Source of the DNA: Mesorhizobium loti
GTDB taxonomy: Bacteria; Pseudomonadota; Alphaproteobacteria; Rhizobiales; Rhizobiaceae
Length of the DNA: 64,000 nucleotides
Assembly: GCF_003148495.1 (NCBI RefSeq)
Contig: NZ_QGGH01000010.1
Coordinates: forward strand, 117,046-181,045
Direction: 5' to 3'
Part shown: in pieces, positions 20,437 through 29,118 of the stretch
How the letters are laid out: the number at the start of each line of letters is the position of its first letter
Numbering within the stretch: the first letter of the stretch is position 1
The notes under the pieces: generated by a model
Databases searched by the model: none
The model's input: only the letters and a program-made list of their open reading frames with translations
What the model was told of the DNA's origin: nothing
Translations under genes and position numbers: made by a program

Positions 20437-21450
20437 TCAATCCCGCAATGCCAAGCCAGGTTGACGGCAGTCAATCTTCTGATGGGGATCATGCCGACGC
20501 AGGAATTTGCGCAGAGGCAACTCGAACCGAATGTACATCCGCCAAGCGAAAAGAACTGACGTAGCTGTGCCGATCACGATGATAAGGTCTGGAGAAATCG
20601 GAAAAACCGTCCACACCATCAGAAGCAGCGTTATCGGCAGAGTGTGGATCAGATACAGCATATAGGAGGCATCACCGAGAACCGTCCAGACGCTCCGCTG
20701 CGCGTCGATCTGCATCGTGCCGAAGACGATCATCGCCGCCGGCAGACCATAGACCAGCACACGCTGGAAGCCGTTATCGCCCGCGAGGAACTCCATCGTG
20801 CCCCCTTGCGGCGCTAAACCAATGAACCCGACAGCGATCATCGCCGCAGCGCCGACCGGCAGGCACCACACCGCCGATTTCCACCTAGGTGCATAGGCGA
20901 GAACGACGCCAAAGCCGAACTCGATGATCAGCGGGTTGCCAAGGAACTGCAGCACTGGACCCGCCGAGCGAAATATCATTGCGAGGCCGAAGATGCCAAC
21001 GAGTCCCGGCAGCAGTCGCCGGTCGATGAGAACGATGGTCGCGGCGGCGTAAAACAGCATTTCGAAGCACAGCGTCCAGGCGGCTGGCAGTGCGGGCGCG
21101 GTCATTTGATCGGTAGCTGGCCACAGCAGGAGCGTCGCCAGCGCGTCCCGCCAGCCGAAGCCGGTTTTGTAGGCGACGATCGCATACGGGATGCTGGTCA
21201 GTAGATAGAGCGGAACAATGCGCCGGAACCGTCTCCAAGCAAAAGATCGCCAAGTCAGACCAGGTGCCGTCTTAGCAATAATCACCCCCGATATGACAAA
21301 GAAGATGTCTACGCCTGCGTAGCCGACCACCTGGAAATCATGGGGCAACAGACCATTGGATCCAGTGGCCTTAACGGCAGTCTGGGCCGCATGGACGTAT
21401 ACAACCATCAGCGCGGCAACGAAACGAAGTATTTGCAAAGACCAGATCAA
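20437..21450 (-). CDS. Acyltransferase family 3 membrane protein
   Basis: This 337-aa polytopic protein of the acyltransferase_3 (ExoZ/NodX-like) family begins with IWSLQILRFVAALMVVYVHA, which carries the catalytic-type His near the end of the first helix. It continues with GYAGVDIFFVISGVIIAK and the conserved RRFRRIVPLYLL. Members O-acetylate exopolysaccharide, LPS or Nod factor sugars at the inner membrane. The start appears to be TTG. The gene is 24 bp upstream of a stop-to-start gap with the methyltransferase-like gene, which suggests co-transcription. Confidence 0.88.
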   Translation of the reverse strand: MIWSLQILRFVAALMVVYVHAAQTAVKATGSNGLLPHDFQVVGYAGVDIFFVISGVIIAKTAPGLTWRSFAWRRFRRIVPLYLLTSIPYAIVAYKTGFGWRDALATLLLWPATDQMTAPALPAAWTLCFEMLFYAAATIVLIDRRLLPGLVGIFGLAMIFRSAGPVLQFLGNPLIIEFGFGVVLAYAPRWKSAVWCLPVGAAAMIAVGFIGLAPQGGTMEFLAGDNGFQRVLVYGLPAAMIVFGTMQIDAQRSVWTVLGDASYMLYLIHTLPITLLLMVWTVFPISPDLIIVIGTATSVLFAWRMYIRFELPLRKFLRRHDPHQKIDCRQPGLALRD

Positions 21451-21474
21451 CAGGGCGGGCCCCGATGCTGACTA

Positions 21475-22140
21475 TTAACCGCTTGGATTGATACCTGTCC
21501 TACCAAGAAACCGAGGCAAGAGCATGGGAACACGCCGCGCATAGTCGTTATACTCGGGGAAAGTTTGCCGCAGGATGGCTTCTTCATTTTTAGCGCGTCG
21601 ATACTGTAAAAGAAACTGGAGCGAAGCTATGACCATCATCAACATCGAAAAATGCGAGACGACCGTTCCAATAATGAATATTGCCTCGCAGATGTACAAA
21701 GGATGGCGGACAATCGAGTATGGGCCTGTGGTAACCAGACGCCGAGCCGTAGCCATGAGAGAGAATGATCGGCCTAGCCAATAAAGGCAAACGAACGAAC
21801 TGGTCGTCCCAATGAAAATGAGGCCAAGAGCCGTCACTTGTGCTGCCTCGCTATCCAACGCTGGCGTCAGAAGCATTGCTACCAACATCAGAAACGTCCC
21901 CGCTACTGAGGTTATCCTGGGTTCAATCCCTCGAGCTGTTCCCTTCGGTGGAAGGCGACTGACCGTCATGAGAACCTGCAATAGCAAAAACACCGTCGCC
22001 GCCGCCTGGGTAGCGACGGCCAGCGAACTTGCCGATGTGTCCTGGCGGAAATAGACGAGTAGTGGAATCGCGCTGAATACAGCTAGGATCGTCATAACAA
22101 AGACGATGGCGATACGCCCTAGAAAATCCTCGGTTAACAT
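21475..22140 (-). CDS. Isoprenylcysteine carboxyl methyltransferase-like membrane protein
   Basis: This 221-aa membrane protein has six or so hydrophobic segments and the ICMT/phospholipid methyltransferase signature LVTTGPYSIVRHPLYICEAIFIIG followed by the C-terminal RAKNEEAILRQTFPEYNDYARRVPMLLPRF. Family members use S-adenosylmethionine to methylate lipid-linked or small substrates at the membrane. A very strong GGGGGGAGGA ribosome site precedes the ATG. It is immediately upstream of the acyltransferase gene, so both may decorate a surface polymer (inference). Confidence 0.85.
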   Translation of the reverse strand: MLTEDFLGRIAIVFVMTILAVFSAIPLLVYFRQDTSASSLAVATQAAATVFLLLQVLMTVSRLPPKGTARGIEPRITSVAGTFLMLVAMLLTPALDSEAAQVTALGLIFIGTTSSFVCLYWLGRSFSLMATARRLVTTGPYSIVRHPLYICEAIFIIGTVVSHFSMLMMVIASLQFLLQYRRAKNEEAILRQTFPEYNDYARRVPMLLPRFLGRTGINPSG

Positions 22141-22437
22141 TCCTCCCCCCTGCCAAGCCGCATTTAAGCACTACTTCCATGTTGCAGCAAGAAGATGATT
22201 TCCGAAGGGTAAACGCATGCGCCTCTTTCATTTTTAATTAATCTTGCCTGCCTATCATCACCGGATGCCGAAACTTCTTTCCCTGCTTCGCGTCCTGGCA
22301 CCTACCTCACTTGCCCTTTCGGCCATCCTGATCATCGCGCTCAGCCCTCACAGCGCGACGTTCGCTTTCTGGTCGATGTTGCCCATGAGTCCCGCCTGGG
22401 GGCCAATGCTCCCGTTCGGCGCGCGGGCTGCCGCCGT

Positions 22438-22977
22438 TCAGTTAAGCTGATCCAGTATCCCAGAACTGCTCGCCAGCACCACACTTTTGTAGATCACGAA
22501 CGTTACCGTACAGATCGCCGCGACCGAGATTGGCACGCCGAACGGCACAACGCCTTTCCGGTCGAGATGCTGAACATAGACGCGGAAGGCGCCTGCGGGC
22601 AGCAGGAACGGATTTTTCATGGCCATTGCAGTGACAAGGGCGAAAACGAGCAGCAGCATGGAAAACACGACGAGATCGGTTCCGCCGGTCAGGAAAGGGA
22701 CGACCGCCATCAGCTTGACGTCGCCGGCGCCGATCTTGCGTAATATCCAGAACGGGAACAAGGCAAGAAACAGCACGAGGCCAGCAACCGCGCTCAAGCC
22801 CATGTCCCACCAGGACCCGGATCTGAGCAGCAGCAACAACAGCGATCCCATGCCCAGGCACAGCAGCAGCAGCACATCGCGATTGGCAATCTTCTGCGTC
22901 GTGAAGTCGAGCCATGCGATCCTGGCAAGCAGAGGGATGGCGAGAGCCTTCAGCAGCAGCGCTTCGACAATCAGCAT
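22438..22977 (-). CDS. cpaA: Prepilin peptidase, A24 family (CpaA/TadV)
   Basis: This 179-aa membrane aspartyl protease processes Flp prepilins. The two catalytic aspartates lie in IAWLDFTTQKIANRD and in the GAGDVKLMA motif. Five or six membrane helices and the lack of an N-terminal methylase domain fit the short CpaA/TadV type. It is the last gene of the leftward half of the tad locus, with 1 bp between tadD and it. Likely substrates are the two pilins and the TadE-like pseudopilins encoded rightward. Confidence 0.92.
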   Translation of the reverse strand: MLIVEALLLKALAIPLLARIAWLDFTTQKIANRDVLLLLCLGMGSLLLLLLRSGSWWDMGLSAVAGLVLFLALFPFWILRKIGAGDVKLMAVVPFLTGGTDLVVFSMLLLVFALVTAMAMKNPFLLPAGAFRVYVQHLDRKGVVPFGVPISVAAICTVTFVIYKSVVLASSSGILDQLN

Positions 22978-22978
22978 G

Positions 22979-23521
22979 CTAGCGCTCGATGTTCTGCACG
23001 CTCGACGACAGAAGCTTCAGATTGTTGGCTACTGTCGGATCGTTGGGCGCCAGTTCATAAGCCTTGAGGAAATTCGAGCGTGCATCCTGCAGCTTGCCAC
23101 GCAGCAAATAGGAATAGCCGACATTGTTGTAATATTCGGGCGATGCGCCAACCAGCTTGAAGGCCCTGGCATAGGCGCGGTCGGAAAGGTCGAAGCGGTG
23201 AATCCGGTCGGTGCAAGCGGCCAATCCCATCCAGGCGCCACCATCATTGGGCGCCAGTTGCGTGGCCTTGAAGAACAGCGCGCCGGCATTGCCGTAATTC
23301 TCGGCACGGAACTGGTTCTTGGCTTCGGCAACGGCCTGGTCCGAGGCATAATATTCAACATCGCTGACCGTCTTCAGCCCGTCGAAAGCATCGCCAAAAG
23401 ACGTCACATCGCCTTTTGACGGCTCGTTGGTGCGAACGACACCATCGGTGGGGTCCGCCGTCTGGCAGCCGGCAAGCACTGCCAACAACAGACAGGCCGC
23501 CGCCGCGATAGCCCTCTTCAT
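22979..23521 (-). CDS. tadD: TadD-like tetratricopeptide lipoprotein
   Basis: This 180-aa protein has an N-terminal lipoprotein signal with lipobox LAVLAGC and TPR-type helical repeats: AEAKNQFRAENYGNAGALFFKATQLAPNDG, then PEYYNNVGYSYLLRGKLQDARSNFLKAYELAPNDP. TadD acts as a pilotin-like assembly factor for the CpaC/RcpA secretin. The ATG at 23521 is chosen because it follows a GGGGGAA site and begins the signal peptide. An upstream in-frame codon at 23551 gives an implausible leader. It lies between tadC and cpaA. Confidence 0.9.
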   Translation of the reverse strand: MKRAIAAAACLLLAVLAGCQTADPTDGVVRTNEPSKGDVTSFGDAFDGLKTVSDVEYYASDQAVAEAKNQFRAENYGNAGALFFKATQLAPNDGGAWMGLAACTDRIHRFDLSDRAYARAFKLVGASPEYYNNVGYSYLLRGKLQDARSNFLKAYELAPNDPTVANNLKLLSSSVQNIER

Positions 23522-23575
23522 ACAGATTCCCCCAAGGGTCTCGGACCTCATATTAGAATCAGATCATACACGCAA

Positions 23576-24526
23576 CTAAAAGAAAATGCCCTTCATTCGG
23601 ATAATGACAGGCAGCATGATCACCATCATCACCACCGGGAAGATGCATAAGCCCAACGGAATCATCATCTTCACCGGCAGAGAGTTAGCGCGCTCCTCGG
23701 CGTGAAGTATTCTCTGTCCGCGCATCTCTTCGCTGTAAACACGCAAAGCGTCGGTCAGGCTGGTACCGAGCTCTTCCGACTGCCGAAACAGCACGGCCAA
23801 AGCCCGCGCTTCGTCAAGCCCGATTCGGTCGGCGAGGTCGCGCAACGCCTCGCGCAACGGCTTGCCGGCACGCAACTGCAGATTCATGATCGCGAGTTGG
23901 ATGCCGAGCCATTTATGAGTGCCTGCCAGTTCGCTGCTGACACGCTCCACCGCTGCCTCCAGGCTCATGCCCGCGTCCGCACAGGTGATCATCATATCCA
24001 TGAAATCGGGAAAGGCGCGGCGATAGATCTCCTTCTGCGCATTCTCGAAGCGATCGAGCAGGATGGCGGGAACCACGATGCACGCGAGCCCGAACAGAGC
24101 GGAGCCGGCAAAACCCACGAAACCGGGCAATTGAGGTGGGAGCACTCGCGACAAGAGCGCATAGGCAGCCAGAAAGCCTACACAGACGCCACCAAGCCGC
24201 GACAAGGTGTAAATGAGCGGAGCGCTGGCCTGATAGAAGCCGGCTCGAAACAGCTTCGCCTCAAGCGCATTTGGTTCGTCCCGCTCCTTCTCCATCGACC
24301 GGAAATAGGCGTCGACCGGCCGCTGCGCGGCAATTTTTGCAAGCAATTCCTGTCCGGCGAGCGAACGGCGATCGGCAATCCCTTCCGCCATCAGGCTCTG
24401 CGCGACCAGCGTCCGCGTCTGCAACGCCGGCAAGAAGACAAGCGCGCCGAACAAGAACAACGCAACCGCCGCCACAAAGACGGCAACAGAGATCAAAACG
24501 CTCAGATCCTGGATGTTCGAAAACAA
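23576..24526 (-). CDS. tadC: Type II/IV secretion platform protein TadC
   Basis: This 316-aa inner-membrane protein of the T2SSF family has the central cytoplasmic helical domain (FPDFMDMMITCADAGMSLEAAVERVSSEL; ALRDLADRIGLDEARALAVLFRQSEELGTSL) and C-terminal hydrophobic helices (MMIPLGLCIFPVVMMVIMLPVI). It forms the pilus platform with TadB above the CpaF motor. The start appears to be TTG. It is 18 bp downstream of tadB. Confidence 0.92.
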   Translation of the reverse strand: MFSNIQDLSVLISVAVFVAAVALFLFGALVFLPALQTRTLVAQSLMAEGIADRRSLAGQELLAKIAAQRPVDAYFRSMEKERDEPNALEAKLFRAGFYQASAPLIYTLSRLGGVCVGFLAAYALLSRVLPPQLPGFVGFAGSALFGLACIVVPAILLDRFENAQKEIYRRAFPDFMDMMITCADAGMSLEAAVERVSSELAGTHKWLGIQLAIMNLQLRAGKPLREALRDLADRIGLDEARALAVLFRQSEELGTSLTDALRVYSEEMRGQRILHAEERANSLPVKMMIPLGLCIFPVVMMVIMLPVIIRMKGIFF

Positions 24527-24544
24527 GTTTTTGCTTCGCTCCCG

Positions 24545-25516
24545 TCAGAAATCGAAATTGACCATGCGGTACATGATAAAGTCGCCCAATAGCGCCCACA
24601 GCCCGAAAATCGTGAACACTGGCAAGATAATCGGACTGCCCCAGACGGAGCCGTAGTAGGACGGGGCGAGCAGCAGAAGGATCAGGAACATAACCACCGG
24701 AAACAGTGAGATGATCCATGCCGACACACGACCCTCCCCCGAAAGCGCGCGAATCTTCATCCTGAGTTTCTGCCTATCGCGCAGCACCACGGAGAGATTG
24801 GCCAGGATCCCGGTAAGATTGCCGCCCGTCTTGGACTGGATCGACAGCGCCACCGACAACAGATGAAGGCCCTCGAAGCCGACACGCTGCGAAAGCTTTC
24901 GCACGGCCTGCTCTATGCTCAGACCAAAGGTGATTTCATCGGAGACAATGCCGAACTCGGTGCCGAGCGGATCCGGCATTTCCCGCGCTACGAGCCCGAC
25001 CGCCACCGAAGCCGGATGGCCGGCTCGCAACGAACGGACGATCATGTCCAGCGCATCCGGGAGCTGTCTTGCAAATTTCAGAATTCGTTTGTTGCGGGCG
25101 CGGCGGAGAACCAAAAGCGGCAGGCCGAATCCGACTACCAGAAAAACGATGAGCGACGCCAAGGCAGAGAAGTGCAACAAGATCGACATCAGCAACGCAA
25201 GTGCCAGTCCAGCGCTGAGAAACGTCGCAGCGAAAAATATCGGGTTTCCAGTAATACCGGACTGAGTATAGAGCCTGTTCAGCCAGATCATGCCAAATAG
25301 AAAATCACCCGACTCCGTCAGCCCACGTTCGCGCAGCAACCCTTGCAGGGTCTGTTCAGCTGGCGCTTCGTCAGCCAGCCGCCTCAGCCGATGGTTGATC
25401 ACGCCCATCCGCGACCGGCGACCGGCAAACGAAAGATATAGTGCCTCTCCGGCGAGAATGACCGAGGCCGCCGCGAGCATGTAGATGAAGTACAGCAGAG
25501 CTTGACCCGTCGGCAT
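24545..25516 (-). CDS. tadB: Type II/IV secretion platform protein TadB
   Basis: This 323-aa T2SSF-domain membrane protein has the signature LPDALDMIVRSLRAGHPASVAVGLVAREMPDPLGTEF and the regions LRKLSQRVGFEGLHLLSVALSIQSKTGGNL and SAWIISLFPVVMFLILLLLAPSYY. It pairs with TadC as the inner-membrane platform of the Flp pilus. Its start codon abuts the cpaF stop, so it is translationally coupled to the ATPase. Confidence 0.92.
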   Translation of the reverse strand: MPTGQALLYFIYMLAAASVILAGEALYLSFAGRRSRMGVINHRLRRLADEAPAEQTLQGLLRERGLTESGDFLFGMIWLNRLYTQSGITGNPIFFAATFLSAGLALALLMSILLHFSALASLIVFLVVGFGLPLLVLRRARNKRILKFARQLPDALDMIVRSLRAGHPASVAVGLVAREMPDPLGTEFGIVSDEITFGLSIEQAVRKLSQRVGFEGLHLLSVALSIQSKTGGNLTGILANLSVVLRDRQKLRMKIRALSGEGRVSAWIISLFPVVMFLILLLLAPSYYGSVWGSPIILPVFTIFGLWALLGDFIMYRMVNFDF

Positions 25517-26904
25517 CAGAGGGCAACCTGCGGGTTGAAGGCATCCTTGGCAAAATGATGCCCGAGCGTCGCCGCCTCCTGAGCGAAGCGCGGACGGACA
25601 CCGGTTGCGCGAAAATCTCCGACGACTTTGCCTTCGGCTGTGACCTCTCGGCGGACGAAATGATAGATTTCCTGAAGCTGGACGACATTGCCCTCCATCC
25701 CGGTGATTTCCGATATGGAGGTGACACGCCGGCCTCCGTCCGAAAGACGCTGTGTCTGGACGATGATGTCGATGGCGGATGCGATCTGCGCCCGGATTGA
25801 ATCATGCGTCATCGGCATGCCCGCCATGCCGACCATCTGTTCCAGCCGCGAGATCGCATCGCGCGGCGTGTTGGCGTGGATGGTGGTCATCGAGCCTTCG
25901 TGGCCCGTGTTCATCGCTTGCAGCATGTCGAAGGCTTCCTCGCCGCGCACCTCGCCGACGATGATGCGGTCCGGCCGCATGCGCAAGGCGTTTTTCAGCA
26001 ATTCGCGCTGGCGCACCTCGCCCTTGCCCTCGACATTGGGCGGACGCGTTTCCAGCCGCCCGACATGTGGCTGCTGCAATTGCAGCTCCGCCGCATCCTC
26101 GATGGTAATCAGGCGCTCCTTGGAGGGTATGTAGCTCGACAGCGCATTGAGCAAGGTGGTCTTGCCGCTGCCGGTGCCGCCCGAAACAAGGATCGACTTG
26201 CGAGCCTGCACGGCGATCCGCAGCAATTCGATCATGGGCGGACGGATCGAATTGAATGCCATCAAACGCTCGAGCGAATAGGGATTTTTCGAGAATTTGC
26301 GGATCGACACCAGCGGGCCGTCGACCGAGACCGGCCGCACCGCGATGTTGACGCGCGAACCGTCTTCCAACCGCGCGTCGACCATCGGCGACGATTCATC
26401 GACACGCCTGCCAATAGCCGAAACGATCTTGTTGATGACACGCAGCAGATGCGCCTCATCCCGAAACCGGATCGGCGTTTCTTCGACGATGCCACGCCGC
26501 TCTATGAAAACGCGCTTGTGGGTGTTGATCAGGATATCCGTAATGGATTCGTCCTTGAGCAGCGGCTCGATCGGCCCGAGACCCAGCATCTCGTCAGCCG
26601 TGTCGCTGGTCAGCAGATCGAGTTCGCGGGCATTCAGCGGCACCGCACGAGCGCGAACGAACTCGCGCACGATCGGCCGGATCTCAACCAGGATCTCATC
26701 CTTGGAGGCTATTTCAAGAGCAGTCAGATTGAAGCGATCGATAAGGTGGCGATGAAGCTCGACCTTGAGCGTCAGGAAATCGTCACCATAGGATTCGATT
26801 TCGGCTACGGGAGATGGTGCTGGGACAACAGCCAGCGCCGCGGTCGGCTCGGCTCTTGCCTCGACCTTCGGATCGCCTGGCCCCTTGATGAACCGCCCCA
26901 GCAT
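25516..26904 (-). CDS. cpaF: Flp pilus assembly ATPase CpaF/TadA
   Basis: This 462-aa secretion ATPase of the VirB11/PilT superfamily powers Flp pilus extension and possibly retraction. It has an N-terminal domain (about 40-215) and a RecA-like C-terminal domain with Walker A GGTGSGKTT at 242-250. The Asp box (ITIEDAAELQL), Walker B (RIIVGEVRGEEAFDMLQAMNTGHEGSM) and His box (TTIHANTPRDAISRLEQM) follow. It heads the leftward half-operon, divergent from the pilin genes across a 531-bp AT-rich control region. Confidence 0.95.
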   Translation of the reverse strand: MLGRFIKGPGDPKVEARAEPTAALAVVPAPSPVAEIESYGDDFLTLKVELHRHLIDRFNLTALEIASKDEILVEIRPIVREFVRARAVPLNARELDLLTSDTADEMLGLGPIEPLLKDESITDILINTHKRVFIERRGIVEETPIRFRDEAHLLRVINKIVSAIGRRVDESSPMVDARLEDGSRVNIAVRPVSVDGPLVSIRKFSKNPYSLERLMAFNSIRPPMIELLRIAVQARKSILVSGGTGSGKTTLLNALSSYIPSKERLITIEDAAELQLQQPHVGRLETRPPNVEGKGEVRQRELLKNALRMRPDRIIVGEVRGEEAFDMLQAMNTGHEGSMTTIHANTPRDAISRLEQMVGMAGMPMTHDSIRAQIASAIDIIVQTQRLSDGGRRVTSISEITGMEGNVVQLQEIYHFVRREVTAEGKVVGDFRATGVRPRFAQEAATLGHHFAKDAFNPQVAL

Positions 26905-27212
26905 AATCGCTTATACTCCCCTTGGATGCGTATTAGCGGAAACTAAACGTTAACCAACGGGGGCACAAGCGCCTGAACGCCCTACGCACAGCCAATACTT
27001 TCGACATAGTTAAGAGCAAGAGCCCGAAATCCATTGTTTATTTAATGCAGGCTGGCGTCCGAAATTTCCCAATTGCCCGTGGTTTTCGGGCTCATCCGTT
27101 TTTTGGCGCGAAAACCGGGGGAATGCCCGCTTAAGCCCTTAGATATAAAGGAATATGCGTTATAGCTAATGCTTCCCTAATTCCGCCACATCAGCGGCTG
27201 AATTGTGAACGA

Positions 27213-27220
27213 ATGGTTAA
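27213..27220. promoter_or_regulatory. CtrA half-site
   Basis: ATGGTTAA (reverse TTAACCAT) matches the one-sided CtrA consensus and lies about 80 bp upstream of the full box. A single 8-mer is weak evidence alone. Confidence 0.35.
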
Positions 27221-27301
27221 GGGCGATTGAAAAATCAAAAGAATCAATCCCTTGGGAACAATCGAATTTGTAATCTTCTTGCCGAATCAGGTACATGAAA
27301 G

Positions 27302-27316
27302 TTAAGGAACTCTTAA
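27302..27316. promoter_or_regulatory. CtrA-type box TTAA-N7-TTAA upstream of the pilins
   Basis: TTAAGGAACTCTTAA matches the alphaproteobacterial CtrA consensus TTAA-N7-TTAA exactly and lies 120 bp before the first pilin start codon. In Caulobacter CtrA activates pilA. Control here is inferred from the site alone. Confidence 0.6.
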
Positions 27317-27435
27317 TCTCGTTTGACTCTGCGTTTTCTCGGGACCTAGGATCGAGATGACGGGGGATGCTTGGGTATGGATTTCATCCTTTGCTCTGTC
27401 TCGTCGGGTTCAAACCTCCAAAGGGAGAAATTGAC

Positions 27436-27663
27436 ATGAAGAAGCTCATGACGATGACCCGGCAGTTCCGCGACGATGAAAACGGCGCTGCCATGGTCGA
27501 ATACTCAATCCTGATCGGCATCATTGCCGCAGCATCGATCGTGGCGGTTATCGCTATCGGCGGATGGGTCGGCAGCCAGTTCACCGGCCTTTGCGCGAAG
27601 ATCTCCGGCAAGGGTCTCGACGCTGCTGGCACTGGCACCGGCACTTGCGCCACGCCTAGTTGA
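27436..27663 (+). CDS. Flp family type IVb pilin 1
   Basis: This 75-aa prepilin has a 17-residue basic/acidic leader ending in DDENG, the CpaA cleavage site after that Gly, then AAMVEYSILIGIIAAAS with the conserved Glu-Tyr pair at +5/+6 and a single hydrophobic helix. The ATG at 27436 follows an AGGGAG site. An upstream in-frame start would add 23 residues and is rejected. Its core from DDENG through SQFTGLCA is identical to that of pilin 2. The tail is Gly/Thr-rich with Cys near the end. It is probably the major subunit of the pilus shaft. Confidence 0.93.
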   Translation: MKKLMTMTRQFRDDENGAAMVEYSILIGIIAAASIVAVIAIGGWVGSQFTGLCAKISGKGLDAAGTGTGTCATPS

Positions 27664-27698
27664 TCAAGAAAGGCCGGAATGGCCAGGGAGTGATGGGC

Positions 27699-27914
27699 AT
27701 GAAGTGGCTTATCGACGTAGCCGGGCAGTTCCACGACGATGAGAACGGCGCTGCCATGGTGGAATACTCGATCCTGATCGGCATCATTGCCGCGGCATCG
27801 ATCGTCGCGGTTATTGCCATCGGCGGATGGGTCGGCAGTCAGTTCACCGGCCTTTGCGCGAACTTGAACACCAAGGGTTTATCCAGCACTGGCGGTGCCG
27901 GCGGCACTTGCTAA
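27699..27914 (+). CDS. Flp family type IVb pilin 2
   Basis: This 71-aa prepilin again has a 17-residue leader ending in DDENG before AAMVEYS, so the CpaA site is conserved. A run of about 42 residues is identical to pilin 1, and only the first 12 residues and the Gly-rich tail (GLSSTGGAGGTC) differ. The ATG at 27699 is preferred because AGGGAG lies 8 nt upstream. The ATG at 27693 is too close to that site. The 35-bp gap to pilin 1 suggests a recent tandem duplication transcribed together. Confidence 0.9.
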   Translation: MKWLIDVAGQFHDDENGAAMVEYSILIGIIAAASIVAVIAIGGWVGSQFTGLCANLNTKGLSSTGGAGGTC

Positions 27915-27921
27915 GAATTTT

Positions 27922-27951
27922 CTGGGCCGGAATCGCTCGATTTCGGCCCAG
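27922..27951 (+). promoter_or_regulatory. Long hairpin between pilins and cpaB
   Basis: CTGGGCCGGAATCG pairs with CGATTTCGGCCCAG (one G-U wobble, 2-nt loop), beginning 7 nt after the pilin 2 stop. No T-run follows, so it is probably an mRNA-stabilising or attenuating structure that sets pilin output above that of downstream assembly genes (inference). Confidence 0.5.
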
Positions 27952-28008
27952 GATTATGCGCTTTGAAGGGGCTGACATTCGCCCGGCGGGCGATGGTGGG
28001 GTGGGAAG

Positions 28009-29064
28009 ATGCGTGTCAATACACTTATCATGATCGTTCTCGCCGGCGTGTTCGGCGTGCTGGCGGTGGTGCTCGCCAATATCTGGCTGGCCAGCCAGCG
28101 CAATGCCATGGCGCGAACGGACGACGTGCCACGCGATACGGTCGTGGTGGCAGCGGTGGCGTTAAAGTTCGGCGACACGCTGTCCGCCGACAAACTGCGT
28201 GAGGTCGCATGGCCGGCGGGCGCGATTCCGGACGGCGCTTTCAAGACGACGGAAGAACTCTTGACGAAAGACCTTCCGGCGGGCGGAGGCAGCAAGCAGG
28301 CGCTGCAGGCGATCGGCGTCAACGAACCTGTCCTCGCCACCAAGATCACCGGCCCCGGCCAGCGCGCCACGCTTTCGGCGGTGCTTGGCGAAGGCATGAA
28401 GGCCGTTTCCATCCGCGTCAATGACGTGCTCGGCGTCGCCGGCTTTGTTTTCCCGGGCGACCGGGTCGATGTCTTGCTGACGCGAACCGAGCGCGGCGGC
28501 GATGGCGCCGACAAGAGTTTCGTCGACGTGCTGCTGCAGAGCATGAAGGTGCTTGCCGTCGACCAGGTTGCCGATGTGAGCAAGGACAGCCCGACCGTCG
28601 TCAAATCGGTGACGCTCGAGGCCAGCACCAAGGATGCGCAGAAGCTGACCCTGGCAGCCGGCGCCGGCCAATTGTCACTGGCGCTTCGCCAGGCCGCAGC
28701 CAGCAAGGGCGAGACAACCGAACGGGTGACGCTTTCCGACCTGACCGGCGAAACGCCGGCCGATGTCGCCGCCAGGCAGGCGGAACTCGACAAGAAGGCA
28801 GCGGCGGAAGCCGAAGCTGCAGCCGAGCGCAAACGCGCGGACGACAAGATCGCCGGCCTCGCCCAGGCCGTGGAGCGAGTGGGAAGCAAGCTCGACGATC
28901 TAAGCAAGGTTAAGCCGGCCCCGGCCGTGGTGTCTGCACCCGAAGTCCGGGAAGTCGTCAAGGAAGTGGTCAAATACGTGACCCCCGAGCCGCCGGCACG
29001 GGCGACCGTCGGCGTTTTTCGGGGTGTAAAACTCGAGACATATGACGTGCCGCGACAACCATGA
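28009..29064 (+). CDS. cpaB: Flp pilus assembly protein CpaB (RcpC)
   Basis: This 351-aa protein has an N-terminal membrane anchor (TLIMIVLAGVFGVLAVVLANIWLA) and a SAF/RcpC domain: VVVAAVALKFGDTLSADKLREVAWP, then GMKAVSIRVNDVLGVAGFVFPGDRVDVLLT. CpaB works in the periplasm with the CpaC secretin. The C-terminal third (about 255-350) is an Ala/Lys/Glu-rich probable coiled coil ending in a Pro/Val segment, longer than in many relatives. It starts after a GGGAAG ribosome site and leads the assembly part of the rightward operon. Confidence 0.92.
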   Translation: MRVNTLIMIVLAGVFGVLAVVLANIWLASQRNAMARTDDVPRDTVVVAAVALKFGDTLSADKLREVAWPAGAIPDGAFKTTEELLTKDLPAGGGSKQALQAIGVNEPVLATKITGPGQRATLSAVLGEGMKAVSIRVNDVLGVAGFVFPGDRVDVLLTRTERGGDGADKSFVDVLLQSMKVLAVDQVADVSKDSPTVVKSVTLEASTKDAQKLTLAAGAGQLSLALRQAAASKGETTERVTLSDLTGETPADVAARQAELDKKAAAEAEAAAERKRADDKIAGLAQAVERVGSKLDDLSKVKPAPAVVSAPEVREVVKEVVKYVTPEPPARATVGVFRGVKLETYDVPRQP

Positions 29065-29118
29065 TAAGGTGCGGCTAATAAAACGGGGCTGCCACCGGCA
29101 GCGATTGGGGAGACGGGG

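Larger units (their letters stand above)
26905..27435. other. Divergent tad control region
   Basis: This 531-bp, comparatively AT-rich gap lies between cpaF (leftward) and the first pilin gene (rightward). It has no credible ORF. It contains a full CtrA-type box at 27302-27316, a half-site ATGGTTAA at 27213-27220, and TTAACC at 26950-26955 close to cpaF. Its length and composition suggest promoters for both halves. Confidence 0.7.

Noticed and set aside
22265..22450. Possible 61-aa membrane peptide
   Set aside because: It is hydrophobic but has no ribosome site, overlaps the cpaA 3' end and shows no family features.
23702..24592. 296-codon frame opposite tadC
   Set aside because: It is antisense to a clear T2SSF gene, with Gln/Arg-rich sequence and no motif.
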